Source: Megalobrama amblycephala
Lineage: Eukaryota > Chordata > Actinopteri > Cypriniformes > Xenocyprididae
Reading direction: 5' to 3'
Length of the DNA: 64,000 bases
Assembly: GCF_018812025.1 (NCBI RefSeq)
Contig: NC_063058.1
Location: forward strand, 23,692,645 to 23,756,644
The translations under genes and the position numbers were made by a program. The notes below the pieces were generated by a model that saw only the letters and a program-made list of their open reading frames with translations, made no database searches and was not told where the DNA came from. Below are positions 1 through 11,300 of the stretch, piece by piece (position 1 is the stretch's first letter; each line of letters begins with the position of its first letter).

Positions 1-255
1 TATGGGAAATATCCCATTGGCGCCAATAAAATACAGTATTTTTCATTTACTGTAAACTGAAATACAGTAAAAACAAATGAGCACGAAAATTGACCAATCA
101 CAGAGAGGCTTATTTTTCCGCTTGGAGAAAGAAGAAAAGGAAGACACCGATGCAAGAACCGGGCAGCTGCAAAGGTGTGCTTTTTATTAACATAATTTGT
201 ATTTTTGGTTTAACTAAAAGTGTGCATTTGAGTCCATCTTGCCGGGTGTTAAAAA
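1..255. other. Intergenic sequence, no gene seen
   Basis: AT-rich sequence with several ACAGTA/TACTGTA motifs in both orientations around 30-80. Similar motifs recur at 1990-2310. These may be the outer ends of a larger element surrounding the palindrome at 256-1706, but I could not match the arms convincingly. No open frame here looks like an exon. Confidence 0.4.
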
Positions 256-1706
256 GTAACACTGAAGCAGTGTTAAAGTTAATGAGATAATTGATTGATG
301 ATTGAGTGGTGATTGACAATTAGTGGTGACACCTGATGTTAATAAGCAGAATCATTGAAGGAAAGAGAGAAAAAAGGTCTTAATTAATGGAATGTTTCAT
401 TTCAAGTCACCATGAAAGAGAAAGAGGTCAGCGTTTGCTTTAGTTGGGCTCTTGATGCTTTACCTTTTATTATTAATTTTTCTCTGATTGCTCCAACTTT
501 GTGTTTGTAAAGCACATTTGTTATGGTCAGCGAAAATATGATCTGGTCACAATATGTTTTGGTGATGATATTATCATCATGCAATGGCCTGATGTATATT
601 AGAGTCTAACTCTTTAACCAAATGCTTGATGTGTAGCTTTAGTATTAATGATTGTAGTCCTGTGATTTTGCAGTTTGAGATCCAACAGTAGTAGAAACTT
701 TTTTTTTTTAAGAAAAATACATTATGCATATGCTTCTGTGTTTAAACAAACACAGACATCAAGAATCAGCATCTGATTCTCAAGAACGGTGACGATAAAT
801 AAATACAAAATACTGACAAACATCAACTCTGAACATCACAAAACAAGCTACTGTCACAACAAAACAGAAAAATAAAAGCAAACATGAACAATCTACGAAA
901 ATTACAGGACAATTCAGCTGCATAATTTATTAATTCAGCAATGCATGATGGGAGCCATGGATGAGTTTTGATTGGTGGCTCCCATCATGCACTGCAATAT
1001 GAAGCACTTTGTTTGATTGTCACCATTGTTGAGGGTCATATGCTGATTCTTGATGTCTGTGTGTTTCAAAAAAAAGCCCCTTCAGATTATAAAAGCTCTG
1101 CTGGATCTCAAGCAGTAACAAAGATTTACTATAAAGAAAGAATATAAAATCTATGTAACCAGTTAATACTGGATGTCACCAATGAATCTGGCCATTTCAC
1201 AATGAGAAAACACAACCATTATGACTGTGCTTCCCAAAGCATTGTAAACCTAACTTGATCAACTTTGGCTCACAGCACTTTGGGAAAACACAGCCCAGAT
1301 CATAATTTCTCTGACCATAATAAATGTGCTCTACAAACACAAAGTTGGAGCAGCCAGACATAAATTAATGTTAATAAACAGAGTCAAGAGCCCGACTAAA
1401 GGAAATGCTTTTCACCATCATGGTGACTTCAAACTAAACTTTCATTAAAACATTAACATCTAAACATTTGTTAATTCTCAATAAGAACTTTTGTTGATGT
1501 ATTACAGAAATAAAATCAAACTGGTTAATAATAAGTGTAATAATGTTTAATGGCTGGAAGTCAGTTGTAGTTGTTGTGTCTCTCTCTTTTTCTCTTGTTG
1601 TTTCTTCAATGATTCTCCTTATTAACATCAGGTGTCACCACTAATTGTCAATCATCACTCAATCATCAATCAATTATCTCTTTAACGTTAACACTGCTTC
1701 AGTGTA
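256..1706. repeat. Long imperfect palindrome (foldback element)
   Basis: The left arm starts near 256 and reads AACACTGAAGCAGTGTTAAA. Its reverse complement ends near 1706 (CACTGCTTCAGTGT). Long stretches pair between the arms: 300-360 with 1595-1680, 405-460 with 1370-1430, 485-530 with 1320-1360, and 755-800 with 1020-1065. The centre is a tight hairpin at about 940-998 built on ATGATGGGAGCC and GGCTCCCATCAT. The whole is about 1.45 kb with no coding potential, as expected of a non-autonomous foldback or MITE-like DNA element. I do not recognise the family. Confidence 0.7.
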
Positions 1707-2408
1707 TAAGAGCAAACAAATTCCACTGCGGAGAGTTATTTTAAATTTGTAAGTTTTTAAGATTGTTCTTATGACTGAATTTGTTCATTAATTGTTTTAA
1801 AATGCTGTAATATTAAATGTTTATGTATAAATGTTACTGCAGGCTTGGGAATATCAGATTTTGTGTAGAAAACTGAAAGTTCAATCTGCAAGAATATTAA
1901 AATGTTATTTCAAGTATTACAATTGAACAATTAAAAACAAAATTATAAACGTTATACAGTTGTCATTGTCTTTTTATTATTTACTGAGACCTGTTAAAAT
2001 ACAGTAATTTACAATTTGTACAGCTTTATAGTAAATAGAAACAGTGGACAATGAATTACAGGAAATTTTACAGCGTAAAGTTATATGTTTTTGATTGTAT
2101 TAAAATATATTTCTAGAGAAAAGACCTTAAAATTATTGTATTTTTTACAGCAAAAAATACTATACTGTAAATATGTTTACAGCAAGTTAAATGGTACTGT
2201 AAATATTAATACAGTATTTTTACTGTAAGTTCAATTTACAGTAAGTTACTGGCAAACTGCTGCCAGTAAGTTACTGTAATTTCTACAGGAATTTTTTTAC
2301 AGTGTAGTTAATAGTGAGAATTGGACCCATGTCTAAAGTGTGACCTTAATTTCTACATTTTTAAAATTTAAATATCGTTTAATTTAATTGATTTTATTAA
2401 TTTAATTG
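1707..2408. other. Intergenic AT-rich sequence, nothing recognised
   Basis: No exon-like open frame and no recognised element. Short TACAGTAA/TTACTGTA motifs recur between about 1990 and 2310, matching those at the left end of the window, so this may be the far flank of the same repeat. Confidence 0.4.
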
Positions 2409-4901
2409 GTAATACTTTACAGTAAGGTTCCACTTGTTACCACATTTTCAGCTTATGTTAATTTAAACATTTACTAGTACATTATTAAATTCAAAAGTTG
2501 TATCTGTTAATATTATTTAACAGACCTGAGCTAACATGAACTAACAAATAATTACAGCTGTCGAACATTAAAAAAGATTAATAAATACTGTAACAAATGT
2601 GTTGTTTCTTGTTAGTTTAATGCATTATCTAATGCTACTTCTCATTTTAAACCAATTTTTAAGAAAATAAATTAGCAATGAACATTAATATATTTATAAA
2701 TTAACATTAACCTTGATGAATAAATGCTGCAAACAACTCTAATTTTTAGTACATGATACCTAATGCAATAACTATAGATGCCGAATCCTGTTCCTGGAGA
2801 TCTTCCTTCCTGCAAAGTTCAGTTCTAACCCTAATCAAACACAATAAGATATTCAGACATTAAATAAAAACATATTCAACACCTCTGCATTAACTAACAT
2901 TAACAAATTACCATCAAACCTCTATGCAACATGCTCAAAACTGTGAAAGTGAAACTGAAGTGAATTTAGACTGTATACAATTCTAAGCCTATACAAGACA
3001 TCTTTGAACATGCCTGGCATTCATCATTTTACTTTAACGTTTACATTTTAAAAGACAGAACTGAAACTAGACCTAAACATATATTTGCACACCCATCCAT
3101 GATTAAACATTTTATGCTAAATACATATCAAATTCAATTTTTCAGATATGTAATACCAACACATACCCATTAAAGTGTACGTCTGTTGTTTAAGGAACCT
3201 TTTAATAATTTAATAAAGCTATTAACTTACTTTAATACAGCAAGATCAAACCCATCTTTCAATACGAGCAGTACTCTGACGTGAAGCAAACAGTGAAAAC
3301 AGAAAAGACAAATGTTTACACATTCAGATGCTTCCCATATGTTTGCTCTTGCATCCAGAAAGATCTTAAGTCATAAGAGATTTCAAAGGATCAACCCTAA
3401 AACATGTCAAACAGGCCGAGATGAAGCTCTGAGTACACAACTGTGATGAAAGGCTATTGAATCAAGTACTGTTCCTATATGCCTTTGGACTGTCATAGTA
3501 TTGATTTAAGACGTAAGAATTGTGTGACTGTCAGTTGATTAAAATTTTTAATCTAATTAATTACATTTTAGCTGATTAATTAATCAAAATAATCACAATT
3601 AAACAAAACATGAAGGTGGCACTTCAAGCCTGACTTGGTCTGATGGCAGGAAAATTTATTAGCACGGAAGCACAGAATGACTAGTTTGGTCATACCCAGT
3701 GTTCCTGAGTCAGCCATATTGCTTTTGAGTTTTGCCATTAAAAAATGTTTTATTTTACCAACGCTTTGGGGCATTGGGATGAAACTTGGTACATATCATC
3801 TGAATCATGCCCCAAACGTACCTGAAAAAAATGGGGCATAGTGCCAACAAGAGGTTAAAAAATATTGGAACAAAATGTAAAAAAATATACATTTTCCTTA
3901 ATTTGTTAAATTGTTGTGAGCCTGGGCTCCTTACTTTCTTCAGAGTCATGCAGAGTCAATAAATTTAAAAATGTCTCAAGGCAACAGTTTGATTTGTTAT
4001 GGTAACGAATGCCTTGACGACTATATTAATTTGATGACAGCACAACTAAATGTTATTAAAGGATTAGTTCACTTCAGAATTCTAATTTCCTGATAATTTA
4101 CTCACCCCCATGTCATCCAAGATGTTTCTTTCTTCAGTCGAAAAGAAATTAAGGTCTTTGAGGAAAACATTCCATGATTATTCTCCATATAGTGGACTTC
4201 AACGGGAACCAATGGGTTGAAGGTTCAAATTGCAGTTTCAGTGCAGCTTCAAAGAGCTCTACCGTGGTACTTCCGCCTGTGTGACTTTTCGTAGTGACAA
4301 TGTAATACGTGGCACATCACTGAGCAGTGTAAGATGAGCATTTATGGTTAAGAAGTATATGATTTTATTTTTTTTTTTTTAGAAAATGACCAATTGTTTT
4401 GCTAGATAAGACCCTTATTCCTCATCTGGGATCATGTAGAGCCCTTTGAAGCTGCATTTAAACTGAAATTTGGACCTTCAATTCGTTGAACCCTGTTGAA
4501 GTCCACTATATGGAGAAAAATCCTGGAATGTTTTCCTCAAAAACCTTAATTTCTTTTCGACTGAAGAAAGAAAGACATGAACATCTTGGATGACATGGGG
4601 GTGAGTAAATTATCAGGAAATTTGAATTCTGAAGTGAACTAATCCTTTAACAATTATATGAAGTTATAACTAATTATACTTGTGGCTTTTAATCCCACTT
4701 GCCTAAAGTCATTATTAGGTATGCTATATTCAATAAAATGTTTGTCATTTAAGACTGTGGTGTGCTTGGCCCTATACTTATTTCTTGCAGCTTTATTTAC
4801 CTTTGTTCTCATTATTTTTTCTAATAAATGAACTAACAAGTTCAGGTTAACTAATGTAGCTCACTAATGTTAACAAATGAATCCTTATTGTAAAGTGTTA
4901 C
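2409..4901. mobile_element. Non-autonomous TIR element about 2.5 kb, interrupted
   Basis: The left end (GTAATACTTTACAGTAAGG, 2409 on) and the right end (complement GTAACACTTTACAATAAGG, ending at 4901) form imperfect terminal inverted repeats. Both are followed inward by TTGTTAAC/ATTAAC-rich sequence typical of a very common fish repeat. The interior has no transposase frame. It contains a second palindromic element at 4056-4650, so the body has been enlarged by later insertion. The ends could instead belong to two separate copies of the same short repeat in opposite orientation. Confidence 0.5.
4056..4650. mobile_element. TTAA-ended palindromic MITE, family A, copy 1
   Basis: It begins TTAAAGGATTAGTTCACTTC and ends in the exact inverse (GAAGTGAACTAATCCTTTAA). 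About 200 bp of each arm pair almost perfectly (4060-4255 with 4450-4648). The unpaired centre includes a T run at 4368-4380. It has no coding capacity. Further copies lie at 33257-33826 and 40571-42425. TTAA at both ends is the target-site signature of piggyBac-type transposases; the superfamily assignment is inference. Confidence 0.75.
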
Positions 4902-5302
4902 AGCTATTCTGTTATTAGAACAGCAGAAAGACTGAATTTGACCAAAAATAGTAAAAACAGTGCACTAGCAAATTTTTCTTAGACACTTAAATCAATTAAA
5001 TAGCTAAATGAAATATATTTAATATTGTGAGTCAAGAGTCACATCCTTGTACAGCCCAATTCAAACAAGCGATAAATGAATCATTGTGTGACTGAATGTT
5101 CTCATAATTCAGATACAGTTTGTTTAATCTCAAACACCAAAGAAGACATTAAATATTTATTTGTTTCAAGTTTCTACCAAGCCCAAGGCCAAATTCAATC
5201 CGTGGGCCCACCCTCTGATCACAAACTACATCCCTCCAAAGCAAACTAATGGCCATTATAAAAGGACAAGTTCTGACAGACAGCTCACATTAGCTCTTGA
5301 GG
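4902..5302 (+). promoter_or_regulatory. Mucin gene proximal promoter with TATA box
   Basis: A consensus TATA box, TATAAAAG, lies at 5257-5264, 39 bp before the ATG at 5303. That places transcription start near 5285-5295 and leaves a 5' UTR of only some 10-20 nt unless another promoter exists. Upstream at 5153-5167 a TATTTATTTGTTT stretch fits forkhead (FOX) binding sites. FOXA factors are known regulators of gut and airway mucins, but their action here is inference. The promoter lies just downstream of the 2409-4901 element. Confidence 0.6.
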
Positions 5303-8300
5303 ATGGACGTTGTCTCCATGGGGACTGTGAGGATGTCCCAGATGTGGATGTTGAGATGGGTCATCGTAATGGTCGGGCTGCAGTCCGTACGATCAGGTAA
5401 GCACGCTACACCTGAAAAGCTCAAAATAACATTCAAAATATTGTATAAACATTTGCCTTTCTATGCTTATAGACTTCATGCTAGATTATGGGGACAGCAT
5501 GAAGGATCCTATGGACTGGTCGCCATCAACAACACCAGGTAAATATTGAATTGTGTTTACATGTATGTATTATATGAGACATACTGATTGCAAAGTTTTG
5601 CAATGTCACAAATTCATTAATAGATCTCACGGTCCACAACAAGTAAGCCTTAAAACTTTGAAAAGTAAATACAAATACATTTAACAAAATGATGTATCAA
5701 AGTATTTAGGTTTAAATTTGTCATCAATAAAAAATAAGTGAGGTATAAAAATGTGCAGTAATAAAAATACAACCTAATATGTATTACACTTTATTTTACG
5801 GTGTCTTTGTTACACTGTAATTAAGTACTAATATTAAGTAACTACATGTACTTACTATAGGTTTATAGTTTATAGTTTACTATAGATTTATAGTTCTTAC
5901 TATAGTAATGTAACATGTAACAATGACACTGTAAAATAAAGTGTTACCGTATTTTTCTCTGAATGACAAAAATATAACATCTGACATAAAAATAAAAAAA
6001 ACTTAATTTAATATGAATGATAATAAATCATAACCTTTCAAGATTTTTTACCAAGGTACCTAGTTATGGAATAGAAAATTTAAAATTTCAGTCTTTTAAT
6101 CATGTAATTCACATTCTTTCTAATTATGTATCTAATTATGAATAAAGTAATAATTATGACGAATATACCACTTTAACTTACTATAAACACACATTATTCA
6201 GGACATACAAAGTACATGTTCAGAAATATTCATACATCAAACACATTAGTACTTTGAGGTTTACTCTTATTTGAGTGGGTAAATATATTGGTAACACTAT
6301 TTCAGTGTCCTTGTTAAATGTTACATGTAGTTACTGTAGTAATAACTATAAATTATGCATTATTACATGCATCTAACACTAATCCTAACCCTATAGTAAC
6401 AGTACATGTAGTTACTAATAATTATCAGTCAGTACATAAATGTGTAATTACACTGTAACACGGACACATTCATTTTATGGTGTCTTTGTTACACTGTAAT
6501 TATACATTTAAGTACCGAGTAATATTAAGTAACTACATGTATTTACTATAGGTTTATGATTAGGGTTTGGTTTGATTTAGGGTTAATTATGCATAATTTA
6601 TAGTTATTACTATAGTAATGTAACATGTGTAACAATGACACTGTAAAATAAAGTGTTACCAAATATTTCTTAAGTGTAACAATTCCCTCCATAATGAGAA
6701 GGAAAATGTTTTAATAAATTTTAATAAAATATGAAAACACTTTTCCTTTTTGTCTTTTATATATAGTGTTCACCACTATGACGACTGTGATGGTAACAAA
6801 AGGTATTTAAAAACAATTGAATTTATGTACATGTGCAGCATCAGTTTATACACTTTAGAAAACTAAATTGTGTATTTTACACTGAAAGTACAGATTTTTA
6901 TATTTATAAACTTTATCTCTTGGTTCAGCTGAACCGAATCCTGATCACCAGTCCACGATCTGCAGCACATGGGGAAATTTCCATTTCAAGACATTTGATG
7001 GTCATTTCTTTCAAGTGCCAGACACGTGCAACTACGTTCTGGCGGTGATGTGTGACACCACGACTTCGGATTTTAACATCCAAATGCAAAGAGAGATTGT
7101 AAATAACTCAATCACTTTTAGTACAGTCACAATAAAGCTGGAGGGGGCAGTCATCAAACTCACCAATGGCGACATCACGATGGACGATCAAGCGTGAGTT
7201 GATATATACTTAGTTTTACATGAGTAACTGCTGCAATGTGCAGCTTTTGTAAACTCATTTTAATTAAGAGACAACACTGAATATTAGTGCTGATTAAAAA
7301 TGATGTCCAGACAGCACCTAAAATCAATTCTATAAAGTTATATACAAATGTGTTCTTACCTTTTTTTCTTACAGGGTGTCTATTCCAATCAATCAGAATG
7401 GAATTAAAATCGAAGGAAGCCAAACAAGTATTAAGATCTCCAAATATGGATTGACTGTCTTTTGGGAAGAAGACAACTCTATATTGGTATGATTTGCTGC
7501 GTAAATACTGTTACTATAATATGTGTGATTGAATCTGTGAGATAATGAGTTCCAATGAAAACCGTAAAACTGATTTGATGAAATCTGTTGATAGCAGTAA
7601 AGAATAACAAAGCAAACCTGACCAAGTGTACGAGCGTTTCCGTGCAGGTTTTTCTTCAGAATGAGTCATGATGAACCCTATAATGAAATCACACACCCTT
7701 TAAGCCATTATATTTGTTTGCACACAACAAGTAAAGACTTGGGAAATTAAACATCAAACAGGATATCAGTACTACTTATCATAAAGCAAATATTAATCAT
7801 CTAATTAAGCCACAGTGAACCAACAGGTTTTGTGTGTGTATCTGACAGCTCAATGTTGATTTTATTAAGTGTGTTTGTACTGCCATAAATAAACATCATG
7901 ACAGACTAATTCTGAGAAAATAAACTGTATTTGTATCACTGACATTACCTTATTAAATGATGTTCCCTAGATTGAACTTGCAGAGAAGTACCAAGGTCAG
8001 ACCTGTGGACTCTGTGGAAACTTCAACGGCAACAAGGATGACGATATTTCTGAAAACGGTAAACCTGATGTTTTCATCAACTGACCTAGTTTGCTTTTGA
8101 ATCCAAACAGCTGACAGCCATATATACATAGTATTAGTATGACATGTAACCAGCCTAATCCCCCTCAGGTCCGGCCAGATGGAAGGTGTCCACACCAACT
8201 GAATCCTGCGAGGATGTTATACTTCCACCCGGGGATCAATGTGACCAGGTATGAGAAATAAATCATGAGTTTCATAATCATTTGACCAGATTTTGGGCTG

Positions 8301-11300
8301 ATATACAGTACAGTCCAAAAGTTTGGAACCACTAAGATTTTTAATGTTTTTAAAAGAAGTTTCGTCTGCTCACCAAGGCTACATTTATTTAATTAAAAAT
8401 ACAGTAAAAACAGTAATATTGTGAAATATTATTACAATTTAAAATAACTGTTTTCTATTTGAATATATTTGACAAAGTAATTTATTCCTGTGATGGCAAA
8501 GCTGAATTTTCAGCATCGTTACTCCAGTCTTCAGTGTCACATGATCCTTCAGAAATCATTCTAATATGCTGATCTGCTGCTCAAGAAACATTTAATGTGT
8601 ACAATTGTACAAAATATTTGTGTACAATATTTTTTTTCAGGATTATTTGATGAATAGAAAGTTCAAAAGAACAGTGTTTATCTGAAATCTAATCTTTTGT
8701 AACATTATAAATGTCTTTACTGCCACTTTTGATTGATTTAATGCATCCTTGCTGAATAAAAGTATTCATTTCTTTAATTTCTTTTCAAAAAAATAAAAAT
8801 AAAAATTCTTACTGACCCCAAACTTTTGAATGGTAGTGTATAATGCTACAGAAGCTTTGTATTTCAGATAAATGCTGTTCTTTGAACTTTCTATTCATCA
8901 AGGAATCCTGAAAAAAAAAGTACACAACTGTTTTCAACATTGAAAATAATCATACATGTTTCTTGAGCAGCAAATCAGCATATTAGAATGATTTCTGAAG
9001 GATCATGTGACACTGAAGACTGGAGTAACGATGCTGAAAATTCAGCTTTGCCATCACAGGAATAAATTACTTTGTCAAATATATTCAAATAGAAAACAGT
9101 TATTTTAAATTGTAATAATATTTCACAATATTACTGTTTTTACTGTATTTTTAATTAAATAAATGTAGCCTTGGTGAGCAGACGAAACTTCTTTTAAAAA
9201 CATTAAAAATCTTAGTGGTTCCAAACTTTTGGACTGTACTGTGTATTGTTTTACCTCATCTGCCAATTGAAACATTACTTTCAATAACTTATTTCCTTTT
9301 AGCATGCAAGCGTTTGCCAGCAGTATCTCAGCAGTCCAGGGTTTAGTGACTGTTTCAATGTGATGGACATGGGTTCATTTGAAACAGCTTGTGTAGAGGA
9401 TCTGTGTCAATGTTACGGCAATTACGACTGTCTCTGCAACACGCTCACGGAGATTTCACGACAGTGCACACATGCTGGAGGAAAACCAGGAACATGGAGG
9501 ACAGAGCAGCTCTGTCGTGAGTATCATTTCTGAAAGATGAATAGAAATCAGTGGGAATAAAATGCCATTACCACCACACCACTTACAGCTCAGAATTGAA
9601 CTGAACATTAGAGCATTAATTTTCAAAATGTATGGGTATGATTAGTTATATGCTTGTGGAATAAACATCAATATACAATTTGGACACGATACTGTACGGT
9701 GTGTTTGATATACTAAATGTCTTATTCTGTGGAGCAGCAAAGTCATGTCCTCTAAACATGCAATACCTGGAGTGTGGTGGTCCGTGCAAGAACACCTGCT
9801 CAGATCCAGACGCAAGTCTAATGTGTAAAGAGCACTGTGTGGACGGCTGTTTCTGCCCAGAAGGTAATTTCACACAGAGATGTGCTTGTGACACTGTTTT
9901 TTTTTTTCTTCCTCATAATAAATGGTATCATGCCTTCTTTTTATAAAGGCACCGTGGAAGACGACATTGGTCAGAGTGGCTGTGTTCCTGTGAACGAGTG
10001 CCCATGTGTTCATGATGGCGCAGTATATCAATCGGGAGAGTCTTACAAACAAGCTTGTAAAAAATGGTAACATTTAAATTTTAATATTTTAGAGTCAGCT
10101 TTAAAATCCTTTATACATTTCCCCATGCTAACACTGATGTAATTCTGTGTCAGTATGTGTGCCTCGGGACACTGGAACTGTACATACCTGGAATGTCCCG
10201 GAATCTGCTCTGTTGTGGGAGGGTCTCACGTCACCACTTATGATGGAAAGAGCTTCACCTTTAGTGGCAACTGTGACTACATCCTCACTAAGGTCTGTCA
10301 GGATAGCAAATGATCCATAGATGTTTTCTGTCAGGGTCGAGATAAAGTCTTCACTTGTACTTTTTTTTATCCTAGCACTCTAATGACAGTGATATTGCTG
10401 TCGTGGGAAATCTGGCAAAGTGTGATCTGGCCCGAACAGACACATGTCTAAATTCAATTACCCTTGTCCTCTCAGGGACCACTGTAAGTACTGGGTTTAA
10501 CTGTCCTATTTTTAATGAATGTTGCATGTTTTCTTAATTTAATATGCGAAAATAACCAAAATGCTTTTTTTTCTGGGAGAACGGCACAAGTTAATTGTGG
10601 CTGTGTTCAGAATGGCACACTTGCTTTCAGCATAGTGAACAGAACATACTGCATACTTCACTACTTTTATACTAAAAAAATCTGCAAAATCATCCAAGAT
10701 GCAATTACAAAACATCATATTGTTTTCTTTTTGTTGTTTTATGTATAAAACAGATTAGTTTTTCCTCCAGTGGAGTTGTGACACTGAATGGAATCAGCCC
10801 ATTTAAGCTTCCTGCTACCATAGGTAGGTTGTCCAAAATGGGGAATTGTTCTATTATAAGCATGTTCAACATAAAATTAAACATAATTAAATACATTTCT
10901 CTGAAAAACCCAAGCATCTAAATGCAGATATCCTGTATGTTGGCATTAACAAAAGTCATTGTTGACTAGTTGTTTTGTATCCTAACCACCCATTTCGTTG
11001 TCCCAGGTTTTGTGAGCATCTTCCAGCCCTCTTCCTCCTACATTATTGCTGATATGAAGAGTCTTCGTCTAGAGATCCAGTTGGCTCCAGTTATGCAGTT
11101 GTATATTGTAGCCAGCACTGAAGAGAAAGGGAAAATGAGTGGTGAGTTGTCAAAAAAAAAAAATGTGATCAGAATCAATTTTTATTACCGAAGGTAAAAA
11201 TGGAGTGAAAATGATCAGGCATTGTATAAATCACTCACTATTTTTAATTGTACACATTGCTTACACATTGCAGGTCTGTGTGGAAACTATAATGATGTCC

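Larger units (their letters stand above)
5303..6802 (+). other. Mucin exons 1-3: signal peptide and short linker
   Basis: Exons are 5303-5396, 5473-5538 and 6767-6802. The ATG at 5303 opens a roughly 30-residue leader with the hydrophobic core [12 protein letters not shown], a typical cleavable signal peptide, ending near Ser-Gly at the first junction. Exons 2 and 3 encode an acidic, then Thr/Met-rich linker. In-frame ATGs at codons 6, 11, 14 and 16 could also start translation. I chose the first because it follows the TATA box closely and keeps a basic residue before the core. Confidence 0.7.

Noticed and set aside
8305..9242. Possible transposase gene inside the long palindrome
   Set aside because: No frame beyond about 60 codons and no transposase motif; both arms are non-coding.
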